DNA from: Thalassospira sp. ER-Se-21-Dark
Lineage (GTDB): Bacteria > Pseudomonadota > Alphaproteobacteria > Rhodospirillales > Thalassospiraceae
Direction of reading: 5' to 3'
Length of the DNA: 64,000 nucleotides
NCBI RefSeq assembly: GCF_017922435.1
Contig: NZ_VDEZ01000006.1
Location: forward strand, 124,001-188,000
Under the pieces are notes generated by a model. It was not told the origin of the DNA. It worked only from the letters and a program-made list of their open reading frames with translations, and did no database searches. A program made the position numbers and the translations under genes. This document shows positions 46,237 through 54,445 of the stretch, one piece after another. Positions within the stretch are counted from its first letter, which is position 1. Each line of letters starts with the position of its first letter.

Positions 46237-47277
46237 CTAGTCGGGGAAAATCCCCGGTGACGTCGGCGCGCCGTCGTCAAATTGTGAAAGCCATTCGACC
46301 AGGATCGGGTGGTAACGTGACAGCCCCTTGTAATTGACAAGTTCGGGCCGCAAATCGCGCATGACACGATGCAGGCGACGGCCCCATTTCGGCTGGGTCA
46401 CCACTTCGTTCATCGCCATCAAATAAGTCCGGATCGGAAACAGGATCGCATTGGATCGCGGCAACCGCCAGAACGTCTGAAGCTCCACACGCAGATGGAC
46501 CTTTTCGCCAATATTTTCTGGCGTCACGGTCAGCTTGTCCGGCCCCCATTTGGGATAGTTTTCCGGGCTGGTATCCAGACGCGGATTGACGGTCAGTGTC
46601 CAGTTCAGACGCCGCGATGGTTGCCCCTGTGGCAGGGTCAAAAGGAATTTCAGCGCACGCTGGAACACGCCCAGCTCATGGGCCAGCGGCACGGGCGCAT
46701 GCCATTCAAAGAAATTCATGCCAATGTCGAAATCAAGCGACCAGTCGGCCTGTGCCGTAATGATCCCCGCATCCATCCACAAATTGCCATCGCGCTGATC
46801 AAGGATGGCGTGATCGCCTTGTACCTGACGTCCGATATATTCCATCGGATGGCAGGGCAAAGTCGAACTGTCACCAAAGGTAAAGGTATCGTCGATCTGA
46901 AGCGGCTTGTTGATCCAGTGCCAGTGACCGCCATCCATAGTCAGTTTGAACAGATCAGGATAATCGCGCGCCTTTGACACCATCACGAGTTCGAGGAAAT
47001 CCCACCCCGCCGTTTCCATATGCGGCAGGGCTTGACAGCGACCGGGATCGTCGGCCAGCACAAGGGCGCGATCCTTCATTTCCGCGACATAATGTTCATC
47101 CACATCAAACGCATTTTCAAACGGGCTACCGACACGCGCCGCATGATGCGGTTCGATATTGGTCGAATACATGTATTCGTCTTCCGGGAAGGGAAACGGA
47201 AAACGCGGAATGTTTGACGGGCTGTTGGCGTAGGTGAAATCACCGCGGAAGCTCTCGTCCTTAAACTGGATGGTCAT
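46237..47277 (-). CDS. dmmC: Dimethylamine monooxygenase subunit, haem-dependent oxidative N-demethylase (DUF3445)
   Basis: 346 residues of the DUF3445 / haem-dependent oxidative N-demethylase family, here in the dmm operon that turns dimethylamine into methylamine plus formaldehyde. Visible: NIEPHHAARVGSPFENAFDVDEHYVAEMKDR-type start (DVDEHYVAEMKDRALVL), LGMDGGHWHWINKP-like TMDGGHWHWINKPLQ, HPMEYIGRQVQGDHAIL, FFEWHAPVPLAHELGV and LRVELQTFWRLPRS, the last two being family hallmarks. Subunit letter is assigned from gene order D-A-B-C. The ATG at 47277 is used instead of a TTG two codons earlier. Confidence 0.85.
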   Translation of the reverse strand: MTIQFKDESFRGDFTYANSPSNIPRFPFPFPEDEYMYSTNIEPHHAARVGSPFENAFDVDEHYVAEMKDRALVLADDPGRCQALPHMETAGWDFLELVMVSKARDYPDLFKLTMDGGHWHWINKPLQIDDTFTFGDSSTLPCHPMEYIGRQVQGDHAILDQRDGNLWMDAGIITAQADWSLDFDIGMNFFEWHAPVPLAHELGVFQRALKFLLTLPQGQPSRRLNWTLTVNPRLDTSPENYPKWGPDKLTVTPENIGEKVHLRVELQTFWRLPRSNAILFPIRTYLMAMNEVVTQPKWGRRLHRVMRDLRPELVNYKGLSRYHPILVEWLSQFDDGAPTSPGIFPD

Positions 47278-47291
47278 GACCAAAATCCCCC

Positions 47292-48257
47292 TTACAGATC
47301 AAGTTCAAGGCGTTTGCCACGGAACCGCGAAACGCACGGCATGATCCGTTGCCTGGACGCGCGCTGTTCTTCGTCAAGCCAGTGGTCGTTGTGCATGATG
47401 TCACCATCACAGGCGACAACCACCGTTTCGCACTGACCACAGGCCCCGCCCCGGCACATGCAATTGATCGGGGTGCCGGATGCCTCGACCGCCTCAAGCA
47501 GGCTTTGTTCAGCACCCACCGTGATATCAATCCCGGCCTTGGCCAGATGCACGTCAAACGGTTCGCCAACCGGTGGAGCCAGGAAGTGTTCAAAATGAAC
47601 GTGTGCGGCAGGCCAGCCAAGATTGGTGGCCGTTTCAACCACCCGTTCGATCATGCCCTTGGGGCCGCAGACATAAACATGCGTACCAAGCGGCTGATTG
47701 GATAACAGCATTTCCAAATCAATGCCTTCGCCCTGATCATCGCAATAGCACGACACATGATCGCCAAACCGATCTGCAAGGCTATCCATATAGGCCGCCT
47801 GTGATACGGAACGCGCGGCATAGTGCAGTTCAAACGGCACGCCGAGCTTATCGGCCTGGGCCATTTGGGCGATGAACGGCGTGATGCCGATGCCACCCGC
47901 AATCATCAGGTGCTTTCGCGCCCGCAGGTCCAGCGCGAACAGATTGACCGGGGCTGAGATTTTCATCTGCATGCCAGGTTGCACCTGTTCATGCATGAAT
48001 TTCGATCCACCACGCCCGGTATCATCACGGCGCACCGAAATGGCATACTGATCGCGCTCGAACGGGGAACTCATCAGCGAATAGGGATTTTTGCGTTTGG
48101 TGCCGTCATCAAGCATTTCGACAACGATATGCGCCCCACCCGAAAAGGCGGGCAGTTCATCACCATTCACATGCCTGAATTCGAAACGTTTGATGATCGG
48201 GTTGACCTCGACCACGTTGCTGACAACCACCGGAATCAAATGATCGGACGCACTCAT
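47292..48257 (-). CDS. dmmB: Dimethylamine monooxygenase reductase subunit (PDR/VanB-type oxidoreductase)
   Basis: 321 residues in three modules: flavin-binding barrel (NPYSLMSSPFERDQYAISVRR), NAD-binding domain (MIAGGIGITPFIAQM, HVYVCGPKGMIE) and a C-terminal plant-type [2Fe-2S] ferredoxin (NCMCRGGACGQCETVVV). Passes electrons from NAD(P)H to the haem demethylase subunit. ATGA overlap with dmmA upstream; dmmC starts 15 bases downstream. Confidence 0.9.
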   Translation of the reverse strand: MSASDHLIPVVVSNVVEVNPIIKRFEFRHVNGDELPAFSGGAHIVVEMLDDGTKRKNPYSLMSSPFERDQYAISVRRDDTGRGGSKFMHEQVQPGMQMKISAPVNLFALDLRARKHLMIAGGIGITPFIAQMAQADKLGVPFELHYAARSVSQAAYMDSLADRFGDHVSCYCDDQGEGIDLEMLLSNQPLGTHVYVCGPKGMIERVVETATNLGWPAAHVHFEHFLAPPVGEPFDVHLAKAGIDITVGAEQSLLEAVEASGTPINCMCRGGACGQCETVVVACDGDIMHNDHWLDEEQRASRQRIMPCVSRFRGKRLELDL

Positions 48258-48865
48258 TTGAACACCTCCTTGATTTCGATTTCTTCAGACGGGTCTTCGG
48301 CATTGATGCAGACACCCTGAAACGCCGCGAGACGACGGGAATAGTGATCACGCACGAGCAACAGCAAATCGCAGGACGGACATTTGACCGGCTGGGTGGT
48401 GACGTTCTCGATCATGGTTTTGCAGTGAACGCACTGAACGCGCCGGGCCAGACTGCCGCGATGCTCACACTGCACGGCGGTATGATCGAGCCCGCATGCC
48501 TCGCCCTTGGCGACACCCTGCCCGACCAGACCCTCGGTGCCCGCAAGATATAGCTGCGTCCCCATCTTGGCGTCTGATAACCAGTCGCCCAGTTTTGAAA
48601 CGGCTTCTTCGATGGTCGGGAAATGTTCGAACCGCTTGGCACCCAGCGCATAAAGCGACGTTATCAGGGCGGCCTCGCCCGGGGTCGGCACATAAAGGAT
48701 ATGCACCTTTTCCATCATGTCGCGCGGCAGTTCCTGCACGACCCGGATAACGCATTCGGCACCGGATGCATCGGCCAGAAAATAATGCGCCAGACCGGGC
48801 ACGATTTTTAACGTGCCATAGGTCGGGCGGGAAAGAATACTTTCTTCGATCAAGCTCTCAGACAT
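48254..48865 (-). CDS. dmmA: Dimethylamine monooxygenase subunit DmmA-like, with zinc-ribbon
   Basis: 203 residues from the ATG at 48865 (a GTG 14 codons upstream is possible). N-terminal two-thirds: HYFLADASGAECVIRVVQEL, VHILYVPTPGEAALITSLY, GTQLYLAGTEGLVGQGV. C-terminal zinc-ribbon-like cluster CEHRG...CVHC...CPSCDLLLLVRDHYSRRLAAF. This matches the DmmA family of dimethylamine monooxygenase. Exact role within the enzyme is not settled. Coupled to dmmB by an ATGA overlap. Confidence 0.85.
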   Translation of the reverse strand: MSESLIEESILSRPTYGTLKIVPGLAHYFLADASGAECVIRVVQELPRDMMEKVHILYVPTPGEAALITSLYALGAKRFEHFPTIEEAVSKLGDWLSDAKMGTQLYLAGTEGLVGQGVAKGEACGLDHTAVQCEHRGSLARRVQCVHCKTMIENVTTQPVKCPSCDLLLLVRDHYSRRLAAFQGVCINAEDPSEEIEIKEVFK

Positions 48866-48945
48866 GGTAGCGGGTCCCATTCTGTCAGAAACCAAAGGAT
48901 CAGGCACATGATCCGGGGGCCTCTGACAGCCCCCGGTCTTTTGGC

Positions 48946-50079
48946 TTAACCCTTGGCTGTTCTTTTCAATTTTTTGGGGTCGTCAAATGGCATGGTATGG
49001 GCCATCCCACCGAGCATACCTTTTTCACCTGTGACTTCAAGCCGCACACCCTGTTCGGCGCACTCCACCGCCAGACGGGCAATCGCCATGGTCTGATCCT
49101 TGAGCGGTGAATACATCGCACAGGTCACAACACCGACCTTGGCCCCGTCCTTGAACACTTCGGCCCCTTCGGCCGGGACTTCCTTGCCGTCAAACAGGAT
49201 GCCAAAGATCTTGAAGCGTTCCTTGCCTTTCAGACGATAATGTTCCTCGGCACCGCGGAAGCCGGTCTTTCCCGGGCTGACAGTGAAATCAAGGCCAAGC
49301 TCCCACAGGGTATCGCCCGGACCTTCATTTTCGAACGGGTACATCTGCGAGTTATCGTAAGGGTAAAACAGCAGGTAGCTTTCGACACGCAGCATATCAA
49401 GCGTGGTAAAGCGGGTCGGGATGATGCCCATATCGTTGCCCTCGGCAACGATGCGATCCCAGATCATCCCGGCATCCTGACCACGACAGAAAATCTCATA
49501 GCCGCGTTCACCGGTATAGCCGGTGCGCGAAATCATTACTGGTGCGCCAAACAGCTGCGTCTGGGTGTGATGGAAATAGGGCAGATCGCGAATGCCCGGC
49601 ACATATTCCGCCAGATAATCGACCGCAAGCGGCCCTTGCAGCGACAAATCATGAAGGTTGTCATCAAAACGAACCGACACATCACGGCCCATGGCGGCCT
49701 TGGTCAGTTCTTCGTGCCCGGTGCCCGATCCGTGCACCACCATCCATGAATTCGGCCCCATGCGATAAATCACGCAATCATCGGTAAACTTGCCCTGATC
49801 ATTAAGCATGCAGGCATAGACCGATTTGCCCGGATAGATCTTTTCGACATTACGCGTGGTGGCATAGTCGATCACGTGGGATGCATGCGCGCCGGTGATG
49901 TGAACCTTTTTCAGGCCTGAAACATCCATGATCCCGGCCTTGGTGCGGATCGCGATATATTCCTCGTCCCAATCCTTGTCATAGGTCCAGGCGGTGCCCA
50001 TACCGCTCCAGTCTTCAAGATTGGAACCAAGCGCGCGATGCCGATCGGCAAGGGCTGAAAATCTCCAGCTTGCAGTCAT
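48946..50079 (-). CDS. dmmD: GcvT-like aminomethyltransferase of the dmm operon
   Basis: 377 residues of the glycine-cleavage T-protein fold (GIMDVSGLKKVHITGAHASHVI, ISRTGYTGERGYEIFC, TTLDMLRVESYLLFY). In dmm operons such a protein is thought to transfer the carbon released by demethylation to THF. First gene of the minus-strand dmmDABC-tmm block; AGGAGG lies 8 bases before the ATG. The 15-base GCRTTCGCGAACARG site is 87 bases upstream. Confidence 0.88.
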   Translation of the reverse strand: MTASWRFSALADRHRALGSNLEDWSGMGTAWTYDKDWDEEYIAIRTKAGIMDVSGLKKVHITGAHASHVIDYATTRNVEKIYPGKSVYACMLNDQGKFTDDCVIYRMGPNSWMVVHGSGTGHEELTKAAMGRDVSVRFDDNLHDLSLQGPLAVDYLAEYVPGIRDLPYFHHTQTQLFGAPVMISRTGYTGERGYEIFCRGQDAGMIWDRIVAEGNDMGIIPTRFTTLDMLRVESYLLFYPYDNSQMYPFENEGPGDTLWELGLDFTVSPGKTGFRGAEEHYRLKGKERFKIFGILFDGKEVPAEGAEVFKDGAKVGVVTCAMYSPLKDQTMAIARLAVECAEQGVRLEVTGEKGMLGGMAHTMPFDDPKKLKRTAKG

Positions 50080-50160
50080 AGTGATGGCCTCCTGATATGA
50101 TTGCCTTTGCGCACAATCAGCGCGCTATTATCGGCTTATTTTGTTCCATATTTTGGCGGC

Positions 50161-50175
50161 ATCTTGTTCGCGAAC
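50161..50175 (-). promoter_or_regulatory. Candidate cluster operator upstream of dmmDABC-tmm
   Basis: On the minus strand GCGTTCGCGAACAAG contains the perfect palindrome GTTCGCGAAC (50166-50175) and matches the site before mgsA at 51243-51257 in 13 of 15 positions and in the same orientation to its gene. The rest of the 394-base dmmD/regulator gap is AT-rich leader. Confidence 0.5.
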
Positions 50176-50473
50176 GCAATAATTATTTTTCATATTATTC
50201 AATTTTTATTCCTTAAAGGCTATTTTCTACGGCATTGCAGCAACTTCCACCCCCACCCCTCATGTCGCCTTTGCGGAAATTTATTTTCCCTGGAGTTGAT
50301 AAATATTTCCTGCCAGTGTAAGTCATGCCTATGGCGTATCGCCGACCAATAAGGGTAAAAGCCCGGGCGCATACGACTGATAAAAAAGCAGGCCGCATCA
50401 AGTGGCCGTTCGAGGAAACCAGAAACGAGCGGACCCGCACCGGGACAAAACCGGTGACGGAGGACAAGCCAGC

Positions 50474-51178
50474 ATGGCAAATAGCAAAACAACACAAGCA
50501 CCGCAGACCACCGCCAATAGCGAGCAAGGATCAGGCATGGACACCAAGAGCAAACCCGCCGCCCTCACCCAGGACCCGCACGCGCTTCGTGAACCCAAGG
50601 AAAACAATCTTGAAATTGCCATCGGCCATGAAGTCCGAGCGCTTCGTAAGAAGCTTGGCATTACGATTTCTGATCTGGCGTCGGCAACCGGGATTTCGAT
50701 GGGGATGCTGTCCAAGATCGAAAACGGCGTTACCTCGCCATCGCTGACCTCGCTTCAGGCGCTGGCAAGTGCGCTGGGTGTGCCGGTGACAGATTTCTTC
50801 CGCCGTTATGAAGAACCGCGCAATGCTGTGTTCGTGAAATCCGGCGAAGGTGTTGCGATTGAACGTCGCGGCACGCGCGCAGGCCATGAATATAACCTGC
50901 TGGGTCATATCGATAACAACACCAGCGGCGTGGTGGTCGAACCCTATTTGCTAACGCTTACCGAGGAGTCGAGCAGCTTCCCCGCCTTCCAGCATGAAGG
51001 CATGGAATTCATCTATATGCTTGAAGGTGAAGTTCGTTACCGCCATGGCGATCAGCTTTACTACATGAAAGAAGGCGACAGCCTGTTCTTTGACGCCGAT
51101 GCCCGCCACGGACCGGAAGAACTTCTTTCATTTCCAATACGTTACCTATCGATCATCTGCTATCCCGCCCGGGGATAA
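50474..51178 (+). CDS. XRE-family regulator with cupin domain
   Basis: About 234 residues: a low-complexity N-terminus, then an XRE helix-turn-helix (VRALRKKLGITISDLASATGISMGMLSKIENG) and a C-terminal cupin (FQHEGMEFIYMLEGEVRYRHGDQLYYMKEGDSLFF) that would bind a small ligand. It lies between the dmm and mgs operons and is the best candidate for binding the shared TTCGCGAA sites. Start uncertain: the ATG 50474 (GGAGG 10 bases ahead) or the ATG 50537 (AAGGA 6 bases ahead). Confidence 0.88.
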   Translation: MANSKTTQAPQTTANSEQGSGMDTKSKPAALTQDPHALREPKENNLEIAIGHEVRALRKKLGITISDLASATGISMGMLSKIENGVTSPSLTSLQALASALGVPVTDFFRRYEEPRNAVFVKSGEGVAIERRGTRAGHEYNLLGHIDNNTSGVVVEPYLLTLTEESSSFPAFQHEGMEFIYMLEGEVRYRHGDQLYYMKEGDSLFFDADARHGPEELLSFPIRYLSIICYPARG

Positions 51179-51242
51179 GCATTCACTCCGGTGAAAACAT
51201 CAGTTCACTGAGAAGAAATTTTTATTCTTCATAGTTGATTCC

Positions 51243-51257
51243 GCATTCGCGAACAGG
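51243..51257 (+). promoter_or_regulatory. Candidate cluster operator upstream of mgsABC-gmaS
   Basis: GCATTCGCGAACAGG, 40 bases before the mgsA start, matches the site upstream of dmmD (50161-50175). Confidence 0.5.
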
Positions 51258-51296
51258 TAGTCTCCGTTTCAGAAACAGAATGGAGACTGTCCTGCC

Positions 51297-52193
51297 ATGT
51301 GCGGCATTGTTGGTTTATTCCTTAAAGATAAAAGTCTGGAACCACAGCTCGGCGCGTTGTTGTCTGAAATGCTGGTGACCATGACCGACCGTGGTCCCGA
51401 TAGCGCGGGCATCGCAATTTATGGCGCAGATCAGAATGATCTGGTCAAACTCACGATCCAGTCTCCGGAACCGGAAACAGATTTTGTCGGCTTGACCGAA
51501 GACCTGCGCAAAGCCGGGATCAAAAACGCATCCATCCTGCCCAAAAACACCCATGCGGTGATTACGGTTTCAAGCGAACAGATCGATGCGACCCGAAGCG
51601 CACTTGAAGAACTTCGTCCGAATGTCCGCGTCATGGGGACGGGTACGGCGATGGAAATCTACAAGGAAGTCGGCCTGCCCAAGGACGTGCTTGAACGCTT
51701 CAAGATTTCCGACATGTCCGGCACCCACGGGATCGGCCATACCCGCATGGCGACCGAAAGTGCGGTGACCACCCTTGGCGCCCACCCGTTTTCGACCGGT
51801 TCGGACCAATGCCTTGTCCATAACGGTTCGCTGTCGAACCACAACAACCTTAGGCGCGAACTGACCCGCGAAGGCATTCGCCTTGAAACCCAAAACGACT
51901 CAGAGGTCGCAGCCGCCTATCTGACCGGTGAAATGGCCAAGGGCAAAAACCTGGGCGAAGCCCTAACAAGTGCGCTTGATGACCTTGATGGCTTCTTCAC
52001 CTTTGTGGTTGGCACCAAATCGGGCTTTGGCGTTGTGCGTGATCCGATTGCCTGCAAACCGGCGGTGATGGCGGAAACCGATGCCTATGTCGCATTCGGC
52101 TCCGAATACCGCGCACTGGTCAACCTGCCGGGCATCGAAGACGCCAGGGTCTGGGAGCCGGAACCGGCCACGGTCTATTTCTGGGAACACTGA
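51297..52193 (+). CDS. mgsA: N-methylglutamate synthase subunit A (class II glutamine amidotransferase)
   Basis: 298 residues starting MCGIVGLFLKDKSLEPQL, with the nucleophile Cys2 of Ntn-type amidotransferases, RGPDSAGIAIYG, GIGHTRMATESAVTTLGAHPF and SLSNHNNLRRELTREGI. Equivalent to the amidotransferase domain of glutamate synthase encoded as a separate gene. In this context it would release methylamine from gamma-glutamylmethylamide for transfer to 2-oxoglutarate. First of mgsA-mgsB-mgsC-gmaS. Confidence 0.9.
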   Translation: MCGIVGLFLKDKSLEPQLGALLSEMLVTMTDRGPDSAGIAIYGADQNDLVKLTIQSPEPETDFVGLTEDLRKAGIKNASILPKNTHAVITVSSEQIDATRSALEELRPNVRVMGTGTAMEIYKEVGLPKDVLERFKISDMSGTHGIGHTRMATESAVTTLGAHPFSTGSDQCLVHNGSLSNHNNLRRELTREGIRLETQNDSEVAAAYLTGEMAKGKNLGEALTSALDDLDGFFTFVVGTKSGFGVVRDPIACKPAVMAETDAYVAFGSEYRALVNLPGIEDARVWEPEPATVYFWEH

Positions 52194-52276
52194 TTAACAC
52201 GAACCCTGTCGGCTGCTGCGATGCGCGCACCGACCCGACTGCACTAACCCTGCAGTCCTATGAGGAAGGAACACAA

Positions 52277-52963
52277 ATGCCAGTGTTTGATCTTGCAACC
52301 ACCGAACTGCGCGCGCTCAATCAGGCGCTTCATGCGCTTGATAAAAGTGGTGTGCCTGAGGATTTCGAAATCACCAATCCGCGCGGTGCGCATGCCGTAG
52401 CTGTCGGCATCGACGCACCGGTCAATGTCACGATTAATGGCAGCGTCGGTTATTACTGTGCGGGCATGAATGAACAGGCCAATGTCACGGTCAATGGCAA
52501 TGCCGGTCCGGGTGTGGCTGAAAACATGATGTCCGGCAAAGTCGTGATCAAGGGCGATGCCAGCCAGTATGCCGGGGCCACCGCCCATGGCGGGTTGCTG
52601 GTGATCGAAGGCAATGCATCATCACGGTGCGGTATTTCGATGAAAGGCGTCGATATCGTCGTCAAAGGCAATATCGGCCATATGTCGGCCTTCATGGCGC
52701 AGTCGGGCAACCTTGTTGTTCTGGGCGATGCCGGTGATGCGCTGGGTGATTCCCTTTATGAGGCGCGCCTTTTTGTGCGCGGCACGGTCAAAAGCCTCGG
52801 TGCCGATTGCGAGAAAAAGGAAATGCGGGCGGAACATATCGACCTTCTGACCAAGCTTCTTGCAGATGCAGGCATCACGGATGTGAAGCCCGAAGAATTC
52901 ACGCGATATGGCTCGGCCAGAACGCTTTACAACTTCAGTGTCGATAATTTCGACGCCTATTGA
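52277..52963 (+). CDS. mgsB: N-methylglutamate synthase subunit B (GXGXG domain protein)
   Basis: 228 residues dominated by the GXGXG right-handed helix of glutamate synthase: GSVGYYCAGMNEQANVTVNG, GVAENMMSGKVVIKGDASQY, GATAHGGLLVIEGNASSRCG, GHMSAFMAQSGNLVVLGDAG. A structural domain that positions the amidotransferase and synthase centres. Lies between mgsA and mgsC. Confidence 0.9.
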   Translation: MPVFDLATTELRALNQALHALDKSGVPEDFEITNPRGAHAVAVGIDAPVNVTINGSVGYYCAGMNEQANVTVNGNAGPGVAENMMSGKVVIKGDASQYAGATAHGGLLVIEGNASSRCGISMKGVDIVVKGNIGHMSAFMAQSGNLVVLGDAGDALGDSLYEARLFVRGTVKSLGADCEKKEMRAEHIDLLTKLLADAGITDVKPEEFTRYGSARTLYNFSVDNFDAY

Positions 52964-53029
52964 TGCGGCACGCTGAACGCCGCGCGGATCAAAACGCCGA
53001 GCGCGTCAGCCCAAAGACAGGATCAGACC

Positions 53030-54358
53030 ATGACCTACAAAAATCCCGTTACGACGCCGCGTAAATCGGCAACCTTTGATGACTACACCCTTTCGGAAAT
53101 CCGCCGCGCAGCCGCGACCGGTATCTATGACATCCGCGGTGGTGGCGCGAAACGCCGGGTCCCGCATTTTGATGACCTGCTGTTCCTTGGTGCATCCATG
53201 TCGCGCTATCCGCTGGAAGGTTACCGGGAGAAATGCGAAACCGCCGTCACGCTCGGCACCCGTTTTGCCAAGAAACCGATCGAGCTTAAAATTCCGATTA
53301 CCATTGCCGGCATGAGCTTTGGCTCCCTGTCCGGTCCGGCCAAAGAGGCCCTTGGACGCGGTGCATCGGCGGCGGGCACATCGACCACCACAGGCGACGG
53401 CGGCATGACCGAGGAAGAGCGCGGCCATTCGACCCAGCTTGTCTATCAATACCTGCCGTCACGTTACGGCATGAACCCGCGCGACCTGAAACGCGCCGAT
53501 GCGATTGAAATCGTTATTGGTCAGGGCGCGAAACCGGGCGGCGGCGGCATGCTGCTGGGTCAGAAAATCTCCGACCGCGTCGCTGAAATGCGCAACCTGC
53601 CGATGGGCATTGATCAACGATCCGCCTGCCGTCATCCGGACTGGACCGGCCCGGACGATCTTGAGATCAAAATTCAGGAAATCCGCGAAATCACCGATTG
53701 GGAAAAGCCGATCTTCATCAAGGTCGGCGGCGCACGCCCCTATTATGACGTTGCCCTTGCGGTCAAGGCCGGTGCCGATGTCATCGTGCTGGATGGCATG
53801 CAGGGCGGCACAGCCGCGACGCAGGAAGTCTTTATCGAACATGTCGGTCAGCCGACCCTTGCCTGCATCCGCCCGGCGGTAAAAGCATTGCAAGACATGG
53901 GCATGCACCGCAAAGTACAGCTGATCGTTTCGGGCGGTATCCGCAATGGTGCGGATGTTGCCAAGGCGCTTGCCCTTGGTGCGGATGCGGTTTCCATCGG
54001 GACCGCAGCCCTGGTCGCGATTGGTGACAACGACCCGAAATGGGAAGCAGAATATAACGAACTTGGCACCACCGCGGGTGCCTATGATGACTGGCATGAA
54101 GGTCGTGATCCCGCAGGCATCACGACACAGGATGCCGACCTGATGAAGCGGGTTGACCCGATTGCCGCCGGACGGCGACTGGCCAACTATCTGAAGGTCA
54201 TGACCCTTGAAGCGCAAACAATTGCGCGCGCCTGCGGCAAAAATCATGTGCACAACCTCGAACCCGAGGATCTCTGCGCACTGAATATCGAAGCGGCCGC
54301 CATGGCTGGTGTACCGCTTGCCGGAACCAACTGGGTTCCGGGTCAGGGAGGATTCTAG
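53030..54358 (+). CDS. mgsC: N-methylglutamate synthase subunit C (FMN glutamate synthase-like)
   Basis: 442 residues, equal to the FMN-binding synthase domain of GltB: ITIAGMSFGSLSGPAKEALGRGA, TGDGGMTEEERGHSTQLVYQ, PGGGGMLLGQKIS, VIVLDGMQGGTAATQEVF, and the FMN phosphate site IVSGGIRNGADVAKALALGADAV. Between about residues 328 and 366, where GltB has its [3Fe-4S] cysteines, there are none here. Makes N-methylglutamate from the released methylamine and 2-oxoglutarate. Confidence 0.9.
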   Translation: MTYKNPVTTPRKSATFDDYTLSEIRRAAATGIYDIRGGGAKRRVPHFDDLLFLGASMSRYPLEGYREKCETAVTLGTRFAKKPIELKIPITIAGMSFGSLSGPAKEALGRGASAAGTSTTTGDGGMTEEERGHSTQLVYQYLPSRYGMNPRDLKRADAIEIVIGQGAKPGGGGMLLGQKISDRVAEMRNLPMGIDQRSACRHPDWTGPDDLEIKIQEIREITDWEKPIFIKVGGARPYYDVALAVKAGADVIVLDGMQGGTAATQEVFIEHVGQPTLACIRPAVKALQDMGMHRKVQLIVSGGIRNGADVAKALALGADAVSIGTAALVAIGDNDPKWEAEYNELGTTAGAYDDWHEGRDPAGITTQDADLMKRVDPIAAGRRLANYLKVMTLEAQTIARACGKNHVHNLEPEDLCALNIEAAAMAGVPLAGTNWVPGQGGF

Positions 54359-54445
54359 AACAGCTAACCTACCACCGGACCGGGTGCGCCCCAAGGCGTG
54401 CCCGGGGAACCGATGGTTATTGATAAAATTCGTCAGGGGACTTCG

